Positions 53,589 through 61,001 of a DNA stretch of 64,000 nt are shown here, in pieces; position 1 is the stretch's first letter, and each line of letters begins with the position of its first letter. The notes beneath the pieces were generated by a model. It had not been told where the DNA came from. It made no database searches and saw only the letters and a program-made list of their open reading frames with translations. The translations under genes were made by a program, and so were the position numbers. The stretch covers positions 186,001 through 250,000 of the forward strand of contig CAWFRG010000014.1 of the NCBI GenBank assembly GCA_963818205.1. Direction: 5' to 3'. The DNA comes from CAVVYV01 sp963818205 (GTDB taxonomy: Bacteria; Actinomycetota; Thermoleophilia; Solirubrobacterales; 70-9).

Positions 53589-55187
53589 TTAGAAGAGCGC
53601 CATCCCGGGGGTCACCGGGACCTCGATCAGCTCTGGCTTCCTCGACCCGAGCGCCGACTTCAGCGCCTCCCGCAGCTCCTCGCGCTCGCCGACCCGCTTG
53701 GACGAGACCCCGTAGCCGTCCGCGACCGCGGCCGTGTCGACGGCGGGCAGGTCGAGTCCCGGCGCCCCCCTCACCTCCTCGATCTCCGCGAACCACTTGA
53801 GGATCGCGTACTCCCTGTTCTGGAGGACGAGGAAGGTGACCGGGACCTGGTAGGCGACCGCCGACCAGAGCCCGCTGATCGCGTACTGGGCCGAGCCCTC
53901 GCCGAGGACGCAGACCACCGGGCGGTCGGGCTGGGCGAGCTGCACCCCGATCGACGCCGCCAGCCCGAAGCCAAGGCCACCACCGGCGCCGAAGAAGTAG
54001 CTCCCCGGCGCCGACAGCCGCAGCTGGTTCCGCAGCGCCAGGGTGCTCGACGGCGACTCGAGGACGACGATGCCGTCGTCGGGGAAGACGTCCGCGAGCG
54101 TGTGGTGGACCATCGTCGGCGTCAGCGGGTCGGACTCGTCTCCGGGCGCCGGGTCGGGAAGCGGCGTCGGCTCGGCCCGGTTCGCCTCCCCCACCTCCGC
54201 CAGCAGCGCCCGTACCGTGAGGGCGACGTCGGCGACGATCGCATCGCCCATCGGCGCCCGCGCCGCTTCGTCGGGATCGCTGGTGATCGCGACCAGCGAG
54301 GCGCCCTCGGGCAGCAGCGGCCCCGGGATGTAGGGGTAGTAGGGGAAGACCGAAGAGCCGACGACCAGGATCAGGTCGCGGCCCCTGAGCGTCTCAGCGA
54401 CCGGCCCGATCGCCGGTGGCAGGACGCCTTGGAAGAGCGGGTGGCCCTCGGGGAAGCCGAGGCGCCCACCGCCCGGCGCCGGCGAGGCGAACACCGGCAA
54501 CTTCTGGCGCTCCGCCAGGGCGACGACGTCGTCCCAGGCGCCGCTGGCGTCGATCTCGGGGCCGGCAACGAGCACGGGGCTTTTCGCCGCTTCGAGCCTC
54601 CCGGCGAGCTCCCTCACCTGCTCGGGGTCGGCCGAGGCCCGCCCGCTCACCGACCGGGCAATCGCCTGCTCCGTCTGGGCCTCATCGACCTCGGCGGTCC
54701 AGTCGTCCATCGGCAGCGAGACGAAGGCCGGGCCTTTGGGCGGCAGCGAAGCGATCTGGATCCCGTGGGCGAGCGCCAGCGGCACGTCCTCGGCCCGCGG
54801 CGGCTCGAAGCTCCACTTGACGAACGGGTGGACGACCCGGATCGCATCGCGGTTGGTGAGGTTGGCCTGCATCGTGATCTGGGCGCGGACCTGCTGGCCG
54901 GCGGTGACCAGCAGCGGCGAGTGATTGGCCTGAGCGTTGAAGATCGCCCCCATCCCGTTCCCGACCCCCGGCGCGGTGTGAAGGTTGACGTGGGTGGTCC
55001 GCCCCGACGCCTGGGCGTAGCCGTCGGCCATCCCGACCGCAACCGCCTCCTGGAGGCCGAGGAAGTAGGAGAAGTCGTCCGGGAATTCAGCCAGCATCGG
55101 CAGCTCGGTCGAGCCGGGATTGCCGAAGATCGTCGTCATCCCCCGCTCCCGGAACAACTCGAATGCCGCCTCGCGGACCGTGCTCAC
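53589..55187 (-). CDS. mdlC: Thiamine-diphosphate decarboxylase, benzoylformate-decarboxylase-like
   Basis: 532 aa, GTG start. Numbering coincides with Pseudomonas BFD over the active site: Ser26 (FGNPGSTELP), Glu47 (GLQEAVAVG) and His70 (VNLHTAPGVGN) are all present. The ThDP motif is CVLGEGSAQYAISGLWSAVA followed by LVLQN. The counterpart of BFD His281 is Tyr284 (VFPYYPYIPG), so specificity or carboligation may differ. Substrate is inferred to be a 2-oxo acid made by the adjacent FAD dehydrogenase. Confidence 0.85.
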   Translation of the reverse strand: MSTVREAAFELFRERGMTTIFGNPGSTELPMLAEFPDDFSYFLGLQEAVAVGMADGYAQASGRTTHVNLHTAPGVGNGMGAIFNAQANHSPLLVTAGQQVRAQITMQANLTNRDAIRVVHPFVKWSFEPPRAEDVPLALAHGIQIASLPPKGPAFVSLPMDDWTAEVDEAQTEQAIARSVSGRASADPEQVRELAGRLEAAKSPVLVAGPEIDASGAWDDVVALAERQKLPVFASPAPGGGRLGFPEGHPLFQGVLPPAIGPVAETLRGRDLILVVGSSVFPYYPYIPGPLLPEGASLVAITSDPDEAARAPMGDAIVADVALTVRALLAEVGEANRAEPTPLPDPAPGDESDPLTPTMVHHTLADVFPDDGIVVLESPSSTLALRNQLRLSAPGSYFFGAGGGLGFGLAASIGVQLAQPDRPVVCVLGEGSAQYAISGLWSAVAYQVPVTFLVLQNREYAILKWFAEIEEVRGAPGLDLPAVDTAAVADGYGVSSKRVGEREELREALKSALGSRKPELIEVPVTPGMALF

Positions 55188-55197
55188 GGCCCGGACC

Positions 55198-55713
55198 CTA
55201 TTCGGCCTGGTTCAGCTCGGCGACGTCGGCGAGATCCTGCTCGCGGCCGGCCGCCAGCTTGCTCCGAATCAGAGTGTCCTTGTCGAGAACGAGCACGGTT
55301 TGACCGAAAGCCTCCGCTTCCAGCGCCCGGGGTCGCGCCTCTTTCCATCTGGGTACGCCCTCGAGTCGATTCATGACATCGATTCCGCCCGCCCGGGTCT
55401 CGAACAGAAGGTTCTCCTTCGCAAGCCATTTCGGGTCCGCCTTCGGCGAGAGCTTCGTCCACCGGCCAGAAGAGAGCCGGTACTTCGCCTCGAGCTCGAC
55501 GAGCGCTGCGATCAGGCGGCGGCAGTTGGCGACCCGAGTGTCGATCACGATGTCCAGATCCTGAGTGAGCCGCTGTGATCCATGGGCAATCGCCGCGAAG
55601 CCCCCGATCACCAGGAAGTCGACTTGATGCCCGGCGAGCACTTCCAGCACCTGGGCGATGTCGATCGGCCGCCGAGTCTTGACACCCCTAAGCGGCTGTC
55701 TTCGCCTTGCCAC
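55198..55713 (-). CDS. Nucleotidyltransferase (DUF6036/AbiEii-like), partner of XRE gene
   Basis: 171 aa. Nucleotidyltransferase signature FLVIGGFAAIAHGSQRLTQD then LDIVIDTR (G-S then D-x-D spacing), with a C-terminal helical part ending DLADVAELNQAE. It overlaps the XRE gene by 26 bp. Pairs of HTH and nucleotidyltransferase genes commonly act as toxin-antitoxin or phage-defence modules (type IV-like MNT/AbiEii group). Toxicity here is inferred only. Confidence 0.8.
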   Translation of the reverse strand: MARRRQPLRGVKTRRPIDIAQVLEVLAGHQVDFLVIGGFAAIAHGSQRLTQDLDIVIDTRVANCRRLIAALVELEAKYRLSSGRWTKLSPKADPKWLAKENLLFETRAGGIDVMNRLEGVPRWKEARPRALEAEAFGQTVLVLDKDTLIRSKLAAGREQDLADVAELNQAE

Positions 55714-56038
55714 GGATCTCCCTCGCCAGCCTGTTCCAGCCCGCGGCCCGCTCCAGGCGCTCCCCGGGAGTCAAGAACAGTCGCGCCGCCTCTGTGTGCT
55801 GTGGCTCGCTCGGCGGCTCAGCCAAGGCGACCAGCCCGATCTCGGGGCGGAGCCCGAGCCCGGCCAGCAGCCTCGACCACCGCTCCAGCGAAGGAACCTC
55901 TCGTCCCGCCTCGATTCGACTGATCGCTGACTGAGAGGCGCCAGTCCTAAGCGCGAGCGAGGACTGACTTACCCCCCTCGCCTCGCGCTCCCTCCGAAGT
56001 GCCGCTCCAATTGCGCCGTTTGTCTCTCGAACCTCCAT
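55688..56038 (-). CDS. XRE-family helix-turn-helix protein (antitoxin-like)
   Basis: 116 aa from ATG 56038. HTH region IGAALRREREARGVSQSSLA, LRTGASQSAISRIEAGREVP and SLERWSRLLAGLGL. The C-terminal segment ERLERAAGWNRLAREIRGKA is basic. Upstream of and overlapping the nucleotidyltransferase; would autoregulate from the 48-bp gap to the divergent DUF1579-like gene. Confidence 0.85.
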   Translation of the reverse strand: MEVRETNGAIGAALRREREARGVSQSSLALRTGASQSAISRIEAGREVPSLERWSRLLAGLGLRPEIGLVALAEPPSEPQHTEAARLFLTPGERLERAAGWNRLAREIRGKAKTAA

Positions 56039-56086
56039 ACCGGATTCAGTATAGGCTGTTAGGCATATGGACGACAGGAGGATCCG

Positions 56087-56542
56087 ATGGAACAGGCATC
56101 CGGCGGCGAGCACGAACGACTTGCTGCGCTGATCGGCAGATGGAAGACCGAGGGAAGGACCACAGAGACTCCGGAAGCCCCGGCGGCGAAGATCGATGCA
56201 GTCGATACCTACGAGTGGGCTCCCGGCGGCTTCGCCCTCCTGCATGGGGTCGACGCCGAAGTGGGCGACGAAAAGGTCGAAGGCGCCGAGATCATTGGCT
56301 ACGACCCTGAGCGAAGCGCCTACATCACGCAGTATTTCGGCAGCGATGGGCCGGGGGCGTATGAGGCGAACCTGGACAGGGAAGACGGGGCCCTCATCTG
56401 GAGAATGCGCGGCAAGGGAGAACGGTTCACCGGCACATTCAACGATGACGGCGACGTCATCACAGGGCACTGGGAGTTGCTGGATGACGAAGGAAAATGG
56501 CAGCCCTGGATGGACATCACCTTGACCAAGCAGGACAGCTGA
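56087..56542 (+). CDS. DUF1579-like protein
   Basis: 151 aa. Features are LAALIGRWKTEGRTTETPEA, YEWAPGGFALLHGVDAEVGD and EIIGYDPERSAYITQYFGSD, then WRMRGKGERFTGTFNDDGDV and ITGHWELLDDEGKWQPWMDI. A lipocalin/FABP-like beta-barrel fold is expected. AGGAGG precedes the ATG. Function unknown. Confidence 0.8.
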   Translation: MEQASGGEHERLAALIGRWKTEGRTTETPEAPAAKIDAVDTYEWAPGGFALLHGVDAEVGDEKVEGAEIIGYDPERSAYITQYFGSDGPGAYEANLDREDGALIWRMRGKGERFTGTFNDDGDVITGHWELLDDEGKWQPWMDITLTKQDS

Positions 56543-56630
56543 CCGGTTTCGATTTCGGCTTAGGCGGGCGCGGCCTCGGCGGCGATCACCCGGCGCTCGT
56601 CTAGGCCGCCGAAGTCGACCGGGCCCGGCA

Positions 56631-58349
56631 TCAGCCGCTCGGGGGCGGGATCTCGACCCCGATCGCCGCCATCCGGCGCTTCAGCGCCTGGTAGGCGAAG
56701 CCGTAGACCTGGGAGGAGTGGTGGCCGTAGGAGACGAAGTCGGAGGGATCGTCGCACTCGGGTGGGCAGAAGACCTCGGCGGACTTCGGCAACAGCTTCT
56801 CGAGTGTGCTGACGACGACCTGCTTCATCTCAGGGCGCTCCTCGCAGACGTCCTTGAGAAAGCGGACCCCGAAGGCGATGTGGCGGTGCTCGTCCTGCTC
56901 GACCAGGCTGAAGCCCTTGTTGAAGCCCGGGTAGAGGTCGTGGTCCGCCGTGTACTGGATCATGATCCGCTGGCCGGGCATCGCCAGGACGCCCTCGGTG
57001 ACCATGTGGTAGGTGACGATTCCCTCGACGAAGAGCTCGAGGTCGTCGGGCCTCGCCTTGATCCGGTTGGCGACCTCGCGCAGCGAGTCGTCGAAGAGGA
57101 AGTGCCAGGGACCGAGCATCCGCTCCTCGATCTCGTGCAGCCGGTTCCGGAAGCTGCCCGACTCGAGGGCCATCACCTCGCTCGCCCAGCGATCGAAGAA
57201 GACCGCGTGGCGCATCTCGTCAACCAGCTGGGTGGCGAGGAACGCCTCGATCTCCCCACTCGGCGCGGCCAGCACGAACGGCGCCAGGTCGGCCGTGACC
57301 CGCTCCTCGCCGACGTAGAAGCTGCCGACGCTGAAGGCGGTGTGCCGCTGCGCCTCGCTCGGGCTGTTCAGCCAGTGCTCCCGGTCGACGCTGAAGTCGA
57401 GCTCGTGGGCCCGCCAGTTCTGGCGCTCCCAGAGCGCATAGAGCTGCTCATAGCTCATCAGGCCGCCCCCGGGGCGCTTTCCTTCGGCCGGATCGCCGGC
57501 GTCGGCCGACGCGCCGTTGGAGCTGACCTTGCCGCCCCAGCTGCCGGCATTCTGCGCCTGCCGGCGCCGCTGGCGCTCCTCGCGCGCCAACTCCGGTCCA
57601 TCGACACCCTCGGCCCGGTCGATCCAGCGCCCGAGCAACGTCACCGGCGGGATCTGGCCGTCGACCTCGGTGAGCCCCAGCTGCATCGCCTCCGGCGGGG
57701 TGATCTCTCCGGCGAGCATCCGCAGCCAGTCCGAGTAGCGGATCCGCACCACGGCGTCCGGCTCGTCTCCGAGCCCGGTCCCGGTGCTGACGCGACCGTC
57801 ATCCACGACGACGTGCCAGCGGCCACCGCCCTCTCCGACCAGCTCGTAGCCGACGGTGAAGCGGTGGCCACGGGTCCACTCGGGATCGATCGCGTAGGCG
57901 AGCGAGCGGAAGAGGAGGTCGGGATCGACGGGAGAGCCGAGCCGGGCGAGGTCGCGGGGCCCGGCGTCCTGGGAGAGGCCGCGGAGGGCGAGCGCCTTGC
58001 GGCGCTTCCCGCGCAGCTTCAGCCGCCCGCGGGCGAGCGCACCGATCGGGTTGGCGCCCGCAGCCAGCCTGGCGAGGGTGCGGGCGTCGGTCGAGATCGC
58101 GAAGGCCTCTCCGTTCAGGTCCCCGCCACCGTTCACCTCGCTGACGTCGGCGCGGTCGCCGCGGGACTCGACCCGCCAGGCGCCGAGGTTCTCGAGCTCG
58201 AGGCGGTAGCTGAGTCCGGCCGGAAGGCCGGCGGCCGCCGCCGGCAGCGACTGGACGACGAGACGAGCGGCGAGCTCCGGATCGGCGTCGGCCATCCTTC
58301 GCATCGCCACCGCAGTCGTTCCTTTCGCGACCTGACCGTTTCTCGCCAT
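56631..58349 (-). CDS. Two SCP2-like domains fused to an R2lox-type ligand-binding oxidase
   Basis: 572 aa. Residues 1-125 and 135-240 look like two SCP2 sterol/lipid-carrier folds (for example SYRLELENLGAWRVESRGDR and GYELVGEGGGRWHVVVDDGR). A linker (250-296) leads to a ferritin-like domain (297-572). All six metal ligands are visible with R2lox spacing: Glu348 (VGEERVT), Glu378 and His381 (DEMRH), Glu452 (TYHMVTEG), Glu487 and His490 (DEHRH). Val351 and Tyr447 match the Val-Tyr ether cross-link pair of R2lox. R2lox proteins carry a Mn/Fe or di-iron site and bind a fatty-acid-like ligand. SCP2 domains would fit lipid delivery. Divergent from the oxidase-like operon. Confidence 0.85.
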   Translation of the reverse strand: MARNGQVAKGTTAVAMRRMADADPELAARLVVQSLPAAAAGLPAGLSYRLELENLGAWRVESRGDRADVSEVNGGGDLNGEAFAISTDARTLARLAAGANPIGALARGRLKLRGKRRKALALRGLSQDAGPRDLARLGSPVDPDLLFRSLAYAIDPEWTRGHRFTVGYELVGEGGGRWHVVVDDGRVSTGTGLGDEPDAVVRIRYSDWLRMLAGEITPPEAMQLGLTEVDGQIPPVTLLGRWIDRAEGVDGPELAREERQRRRQAQNAGSWGGKVSSNGASADAGDPAEGKRPGGGLMSYEQLYALWERQNWRAHELDFSVDREHWLNSPSEAQRHTAFSVGSFYVGEERVTADLAPFVLAAPSGEIEAFLATQLVDEMRHAVFFDRWASEVMALESGSFRNRLHEIEERMLGPWHFLFDDSLREVANRIKARPDDLELFVEGIVTYHMVTEGVLAMPGQRIMIQYTADHDLYPGFNKGFSLVEQDEHRHIAFGVRFLKDVCEERPEMKQVVVSTLEKLLPKSAEVFCPPECDDPSDFVSYGHHSSQVYGFAYQALKRRMAAIGVEIPPPSG

Positions 58350-58423
58350 CGCCTCTCCTCTCGATATTCGGCGCCATAAACGACGCGGCCGCGTCTACCG
58401 GCAGCCCGATTCTGCCAAAAAAC

Positions 58424-58437
58424 TGGCCAGCTGGCCA
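58424..58437. promoter_or_regulatory. Palindrome in the R2lox/oxidase divergent gap
   Basis: TGGCCAGCTGGCCA is a perfect 14-bp palindrome flanked by AAAAAAC and ATTCT, 75 bp upstream of the R2lox-like gene and 76 bp upstream of the subunit II-like gene. A dimeric repressor site controlling both genes is plausible. Confidence 0.5.
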
Positions 58438-58513
58438 ATTCTCCTGATTCCGCCGGCCGCTCGGCGCGGCAATCGGGTCTCCCGGGCGGCTCCTTAATAG
58501 ACTCACGCGCGTC

Positions 58514-59293
58514 TTGGGTCCCGAGACCGCCCACTCTCCGAACGCGGACGATCTCAACACCCTCTACTGGGTGCTGCTTGCGATCGCCGGGATCCTGGTG
58601 GTCGCGATCAACCTCGCCCTGGTGGCGGTGGTGGTCCGGTTCCGCGCCGCCCGTGGCCGCGAGCCGCGGCGGCTGAAGACCCGGCGCCCGCCGCAGCTTG
58701 CTGCCGGGGCAGCCTTCGGGGTGCTGGGCGCTGCCGTCTTCGTCGCCGGGGTCATCTTCACCGACAACGCCAGCGAGGTCGAGGCATCGGGGCCAGAGGG
58801 CCTCCAGTCCGCCGCCAACACCACTGCCCAGCGTCAGGTCAGTCTGCCGTCGGGACAACCGGCCCCGCTGACGATCGACGCATCCGGCCAGCAGTGGATC
58901 TGGCGCTACCAGTACCCGGACGGCACGTTCAGCTACTACGAGCTGGTGGTCCCGGTCGACACCGCGGTGGTCGTCAAGCTCGACTCCACCGACGTCGTCC
59001 ACCGCTGGTGGGTGCCGGGGCTCGGCGGCAAGTTCGACGCGGTCCCCGGGGAGACGAACTCGACCTGGTTCAAGGCCGACGAGGAGGGCGTCCATGACGG
59101 GCAGTCCTACGCCTTCTCCGGGCCGGCGTACGCGGTGATGCGGACCCGGGTACGGGTGGTCAGCGTGACCGCCTACCAGGCCTGGCTCCAGGAGCAGGCA
59201 GCCGGGATCCAGGAGGCCCAGGCGTTCGTCCAGGAGCGGGTCTCGCGGATCACGCCGGGGACCGAAGCGGCGATCGAGGAGGAGGGGAAGTGA
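58514..59293 (+). CDS. Oxidase subunit II homologue lacking most CuA ligands
   Basis: 259 aa, TTG start. Two N-terminal helices (TLYWVLLAIAGILVVAINLA and AAFGVLGAAVFVAGVIF), then the cupredoxin domain with QQWIWRYQYPDG, STDVVHRWWVPGLGGKFDAV and PGETNSTWFKADEEG. Canonical CuA motif CxExCGxxHxxM is replaced by residues 198-209 SYAFSGPAYAVM: both Cys are Ser, the second His is Tyr206. His163 and Met209 remain. It therefore cannot form a normal CuA site, as in quinol oxidases, but its overall sequence is of cytochrome c oxidase type. No subunit III gene follows. A near-leaderless start is suggested by TTAATAG at about 58494. Confidence 0.88.
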   Translation: MGPETAHSPNADDLNTLYWVLLAIAGILVVAINLALVAVVVRFRAARGREPRRLKTRRPPQLAAGAAFGVLGAAVFVAGVIFTDNASEVEASGPEGLQSAANTTAQRQVSLPSGQPAPLTIDASGQQWIWRYQYPDGTFSYYELVVPVDTAVVVKLDSTDVVHRWWVPGLGGKFDAVPGETNSTWFKADEEGVHDGQSYAFSGPAYAVMRTRVRVVSVTAYQAWLQEQAAGIQEAQAFVQERVSRITPGTEAAIEEEGK

Positions 59294-60996
59294 GCGACGG
59301 ACGGGCCCTCTCCCCGCACCGGCCCGAGCTGGTAACCGACCGGGTCCCCTCCCCCGGCCCCCGCTGGCTCGAGCTCGCGACCAGCACCGACCACAAGGAC
59401 ATCGGGCGGCTCTTCATCGGCGCCGCCCTCTCCTTCCTCTTCGTCGGCCTGATCGGCTATCTGCTGATCCGGCTGCAGCTGGCGGTCCCCGAGAACGACC
59501 TGATCGACCCGATCACCTTCAACCGGCTGTTCTCGGTGAGCAGCGCCGCCCTGGTGGTCCTCTTCGCCCTCCCGCTGGCGATCGGGCTCTACACCTACGT
59601 CGTCCCGCTGCAGATCGGGGCGCGGGCGATCGCCTTCCCGCGGCTCGCCTCGCTGGCGGTGTGGCTCTACATCGCCGGCGGCGCGATCCTCTTCGCCAGC
59701 TTCGCCTACACGCCGCCGGAGTCGGGGTTCAACGCCTGGCCGCCGCTCTCCGACACGGTGTTCATCTCCAACAACGGCGTCGACGTCTGGATCACCGCCG
59801 TCGGCCTCACCGTCCTCGGCCTCGTCCTCCAGGCGATCAACCTCGCGGTGACGGTGGCGAAGCTGCGCGCCCCCGGGATGGCCTGGCGGCGGCTGCCCCC
59901 CTTCAGCTTCTCGGCCGCCGTCTCGAGCTGGGTGCTGATCGTCGCCGGCACGGTGATGCTCGCGGCGCTGGTGATGCTCGAGATCGACCGCCACTTCAAC
60001 GGCGTCTTCTTCGATGCCGGCGAGGGCGGCGCACCCCTCTACTACCAGCACCTGAGCTGGATCTTCTTCACCGGGTGCTATCTGCTCTTCCTTCTCCCGG
60101 CGATCGGGGCGATCTCGGAGATCCTCCCCACGTTCTCCGGCAAGCCGCTGCTCTCCCGCGGCGCCGTCTCCGGCTCGATCGCGGCGATCGGCGCCCTCGG
60201 CCTCCTCGCCTGGATGGAGAACATGTACACCGCCTCGATCCCGATCGGCTGGCTGTATGGGTCGATGGCGGCGGCGCTGCTGTTGGTCGTGCCGCTGGGG
60301 GTTCTCCTCGTCAACTGGATCGGCACCCTCGCCTTCGGGGTGATCCGGCTCCGCGCACCGATGCTGTTCGCGCTCGGTGCGATCTCGACCCTCTCCTTCG
60401 GACTCGCGGGCGAGCTGATGCACGCCGTGATCCCGGTCAACTGGCTGCTCGCCGACACCACCGACGCCACCGCCGTCACCGGCTACGTCTTCGTCGGGGG
60501 GCCGGTGCTGGGCGGGCTCGCCGCCCTCTACTACTGGTTCCCGAAGATGACCGGGCGGACGATGGGCGAGGGGATGGCCGGCGCCTCGCTGCTGCTGATC
60601 ATCGTCGGCGTCCACCTCACCCTGATCCCGATGGCGCTGGCCGGGCTCGAGGGGCAGCCCGTCGACGTCTACAAGTTCTTCGATGTCCAGTCGCTCGACA
60701 TCTACAACCTGCTCTCGACGATCGGCGCCTTCGTCCTCGTCGCCGGGATCACCTTCTCGCTCCTCAACGCCTACTTCAGCGTCGGCCGCGGCGCTCGCGC
60801 CGGACATGATCCGTGGCGCGGCGACACGCTCGAGTGGCTGGCGCTCTCGCCTCCCCCGCCCCACAACTTCGACGTCGTTCCGGACGTCCGCAGCGAGGAG
60901 CCCCTGCGCGACATCCGCGAGGCGGTCGAGCAGCACGAGGCGCCCGAACCCGAGCGGTCGGCCGAGCCGTCTGAGAGCACCGAGCCGGTAGCCTGA
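59290..60996 (+). CDS. Oxidase subunit I homologue lacking all haem and CuB ligands
   Basis: 568 aa, GTG start overlapping the previous stop (GTGA). Scaffold motifs are clear: STDHKDIGRLF, IRLQLAVPEND, VVPLQIGARAIAFPRL, APLYYQHLSWIFF, APMLFALG and LYYWFPKMTGR. Aligned with canonical subunit I, low-spin haem His (LFTMHGT) is Ser84, CuB His and Tyr (GHPEVY) are Thr261 and Leu265, the HH pair is Glu310-Asn311 (WMENMYT), and the two His of HFH are Val396 and Gly398. None can bind haem or copper. Twelve helices appear retained, plus an acidic C-terminal tail. Function unknown; perhaps a structural, regulatory or proton/ion-handling paralogue. Confidence 0.9.
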   Translation: MSDGRALSPHRPELVTDRVPSPGPRWLELATSTDHKDIGRLFIGAALSFLFVGLIGYLLIRLQLAVPENDLIDPITFNRLFSVSSAALVVLFALPLAIGLYTYVVPLQIGARAIAFPRLASLAVWLYIAGGAILFASFAYTPPESGFNAWPPLSDTVFISNNGVDVWITAVGLTVLGLVLQAINLAVTVAKLRAPGMAWRRLPPFSFSAAVSSWVLIVAGTVMLAALVMLEIDRHFNGVFFDAGEGGAPLYYQHLSWIFFTGCYLLFLLPAIGAISEILPTFSGKPLLSRGAVSGSIAAIGALGLLAWMENMYTASIPIGWLYGSMAAALLLVVPLGVLLVNWIGTLAFGVIRLRAPMLFALGAISTLSFGLAGELMHAVIPVNWLLADTTDATAVTGYVFVGGPVLGGLAALYYWFPKMTGRTMGEGMAGASLLLIIVGVHLTLIPMALAGLEGQPVDVYKFFDVQSLDIYNLLSTIGAFVLVAGITFSLLNAYFSVGRGARAGHDPWRGDTLEWLALSPPPPHNFDVVPDVRSEEPLRDIREAVEQHEAPEPERSAEPSESTEPVA

Positions 60997-61001
60997 GCCG
61001 C

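Noticed and set aside
56718..58379. 553-codon plus-strand open frame
   Set aside because: Antisense to the SCP2-R2lox gene; no recognisable domain and biased composition.
59173..60936. 587-codon minus-strand open frame
   Set aside because: Antisense to the subunit I-like gene; low-complexity Asp/Gly/Arg/Glu composition.
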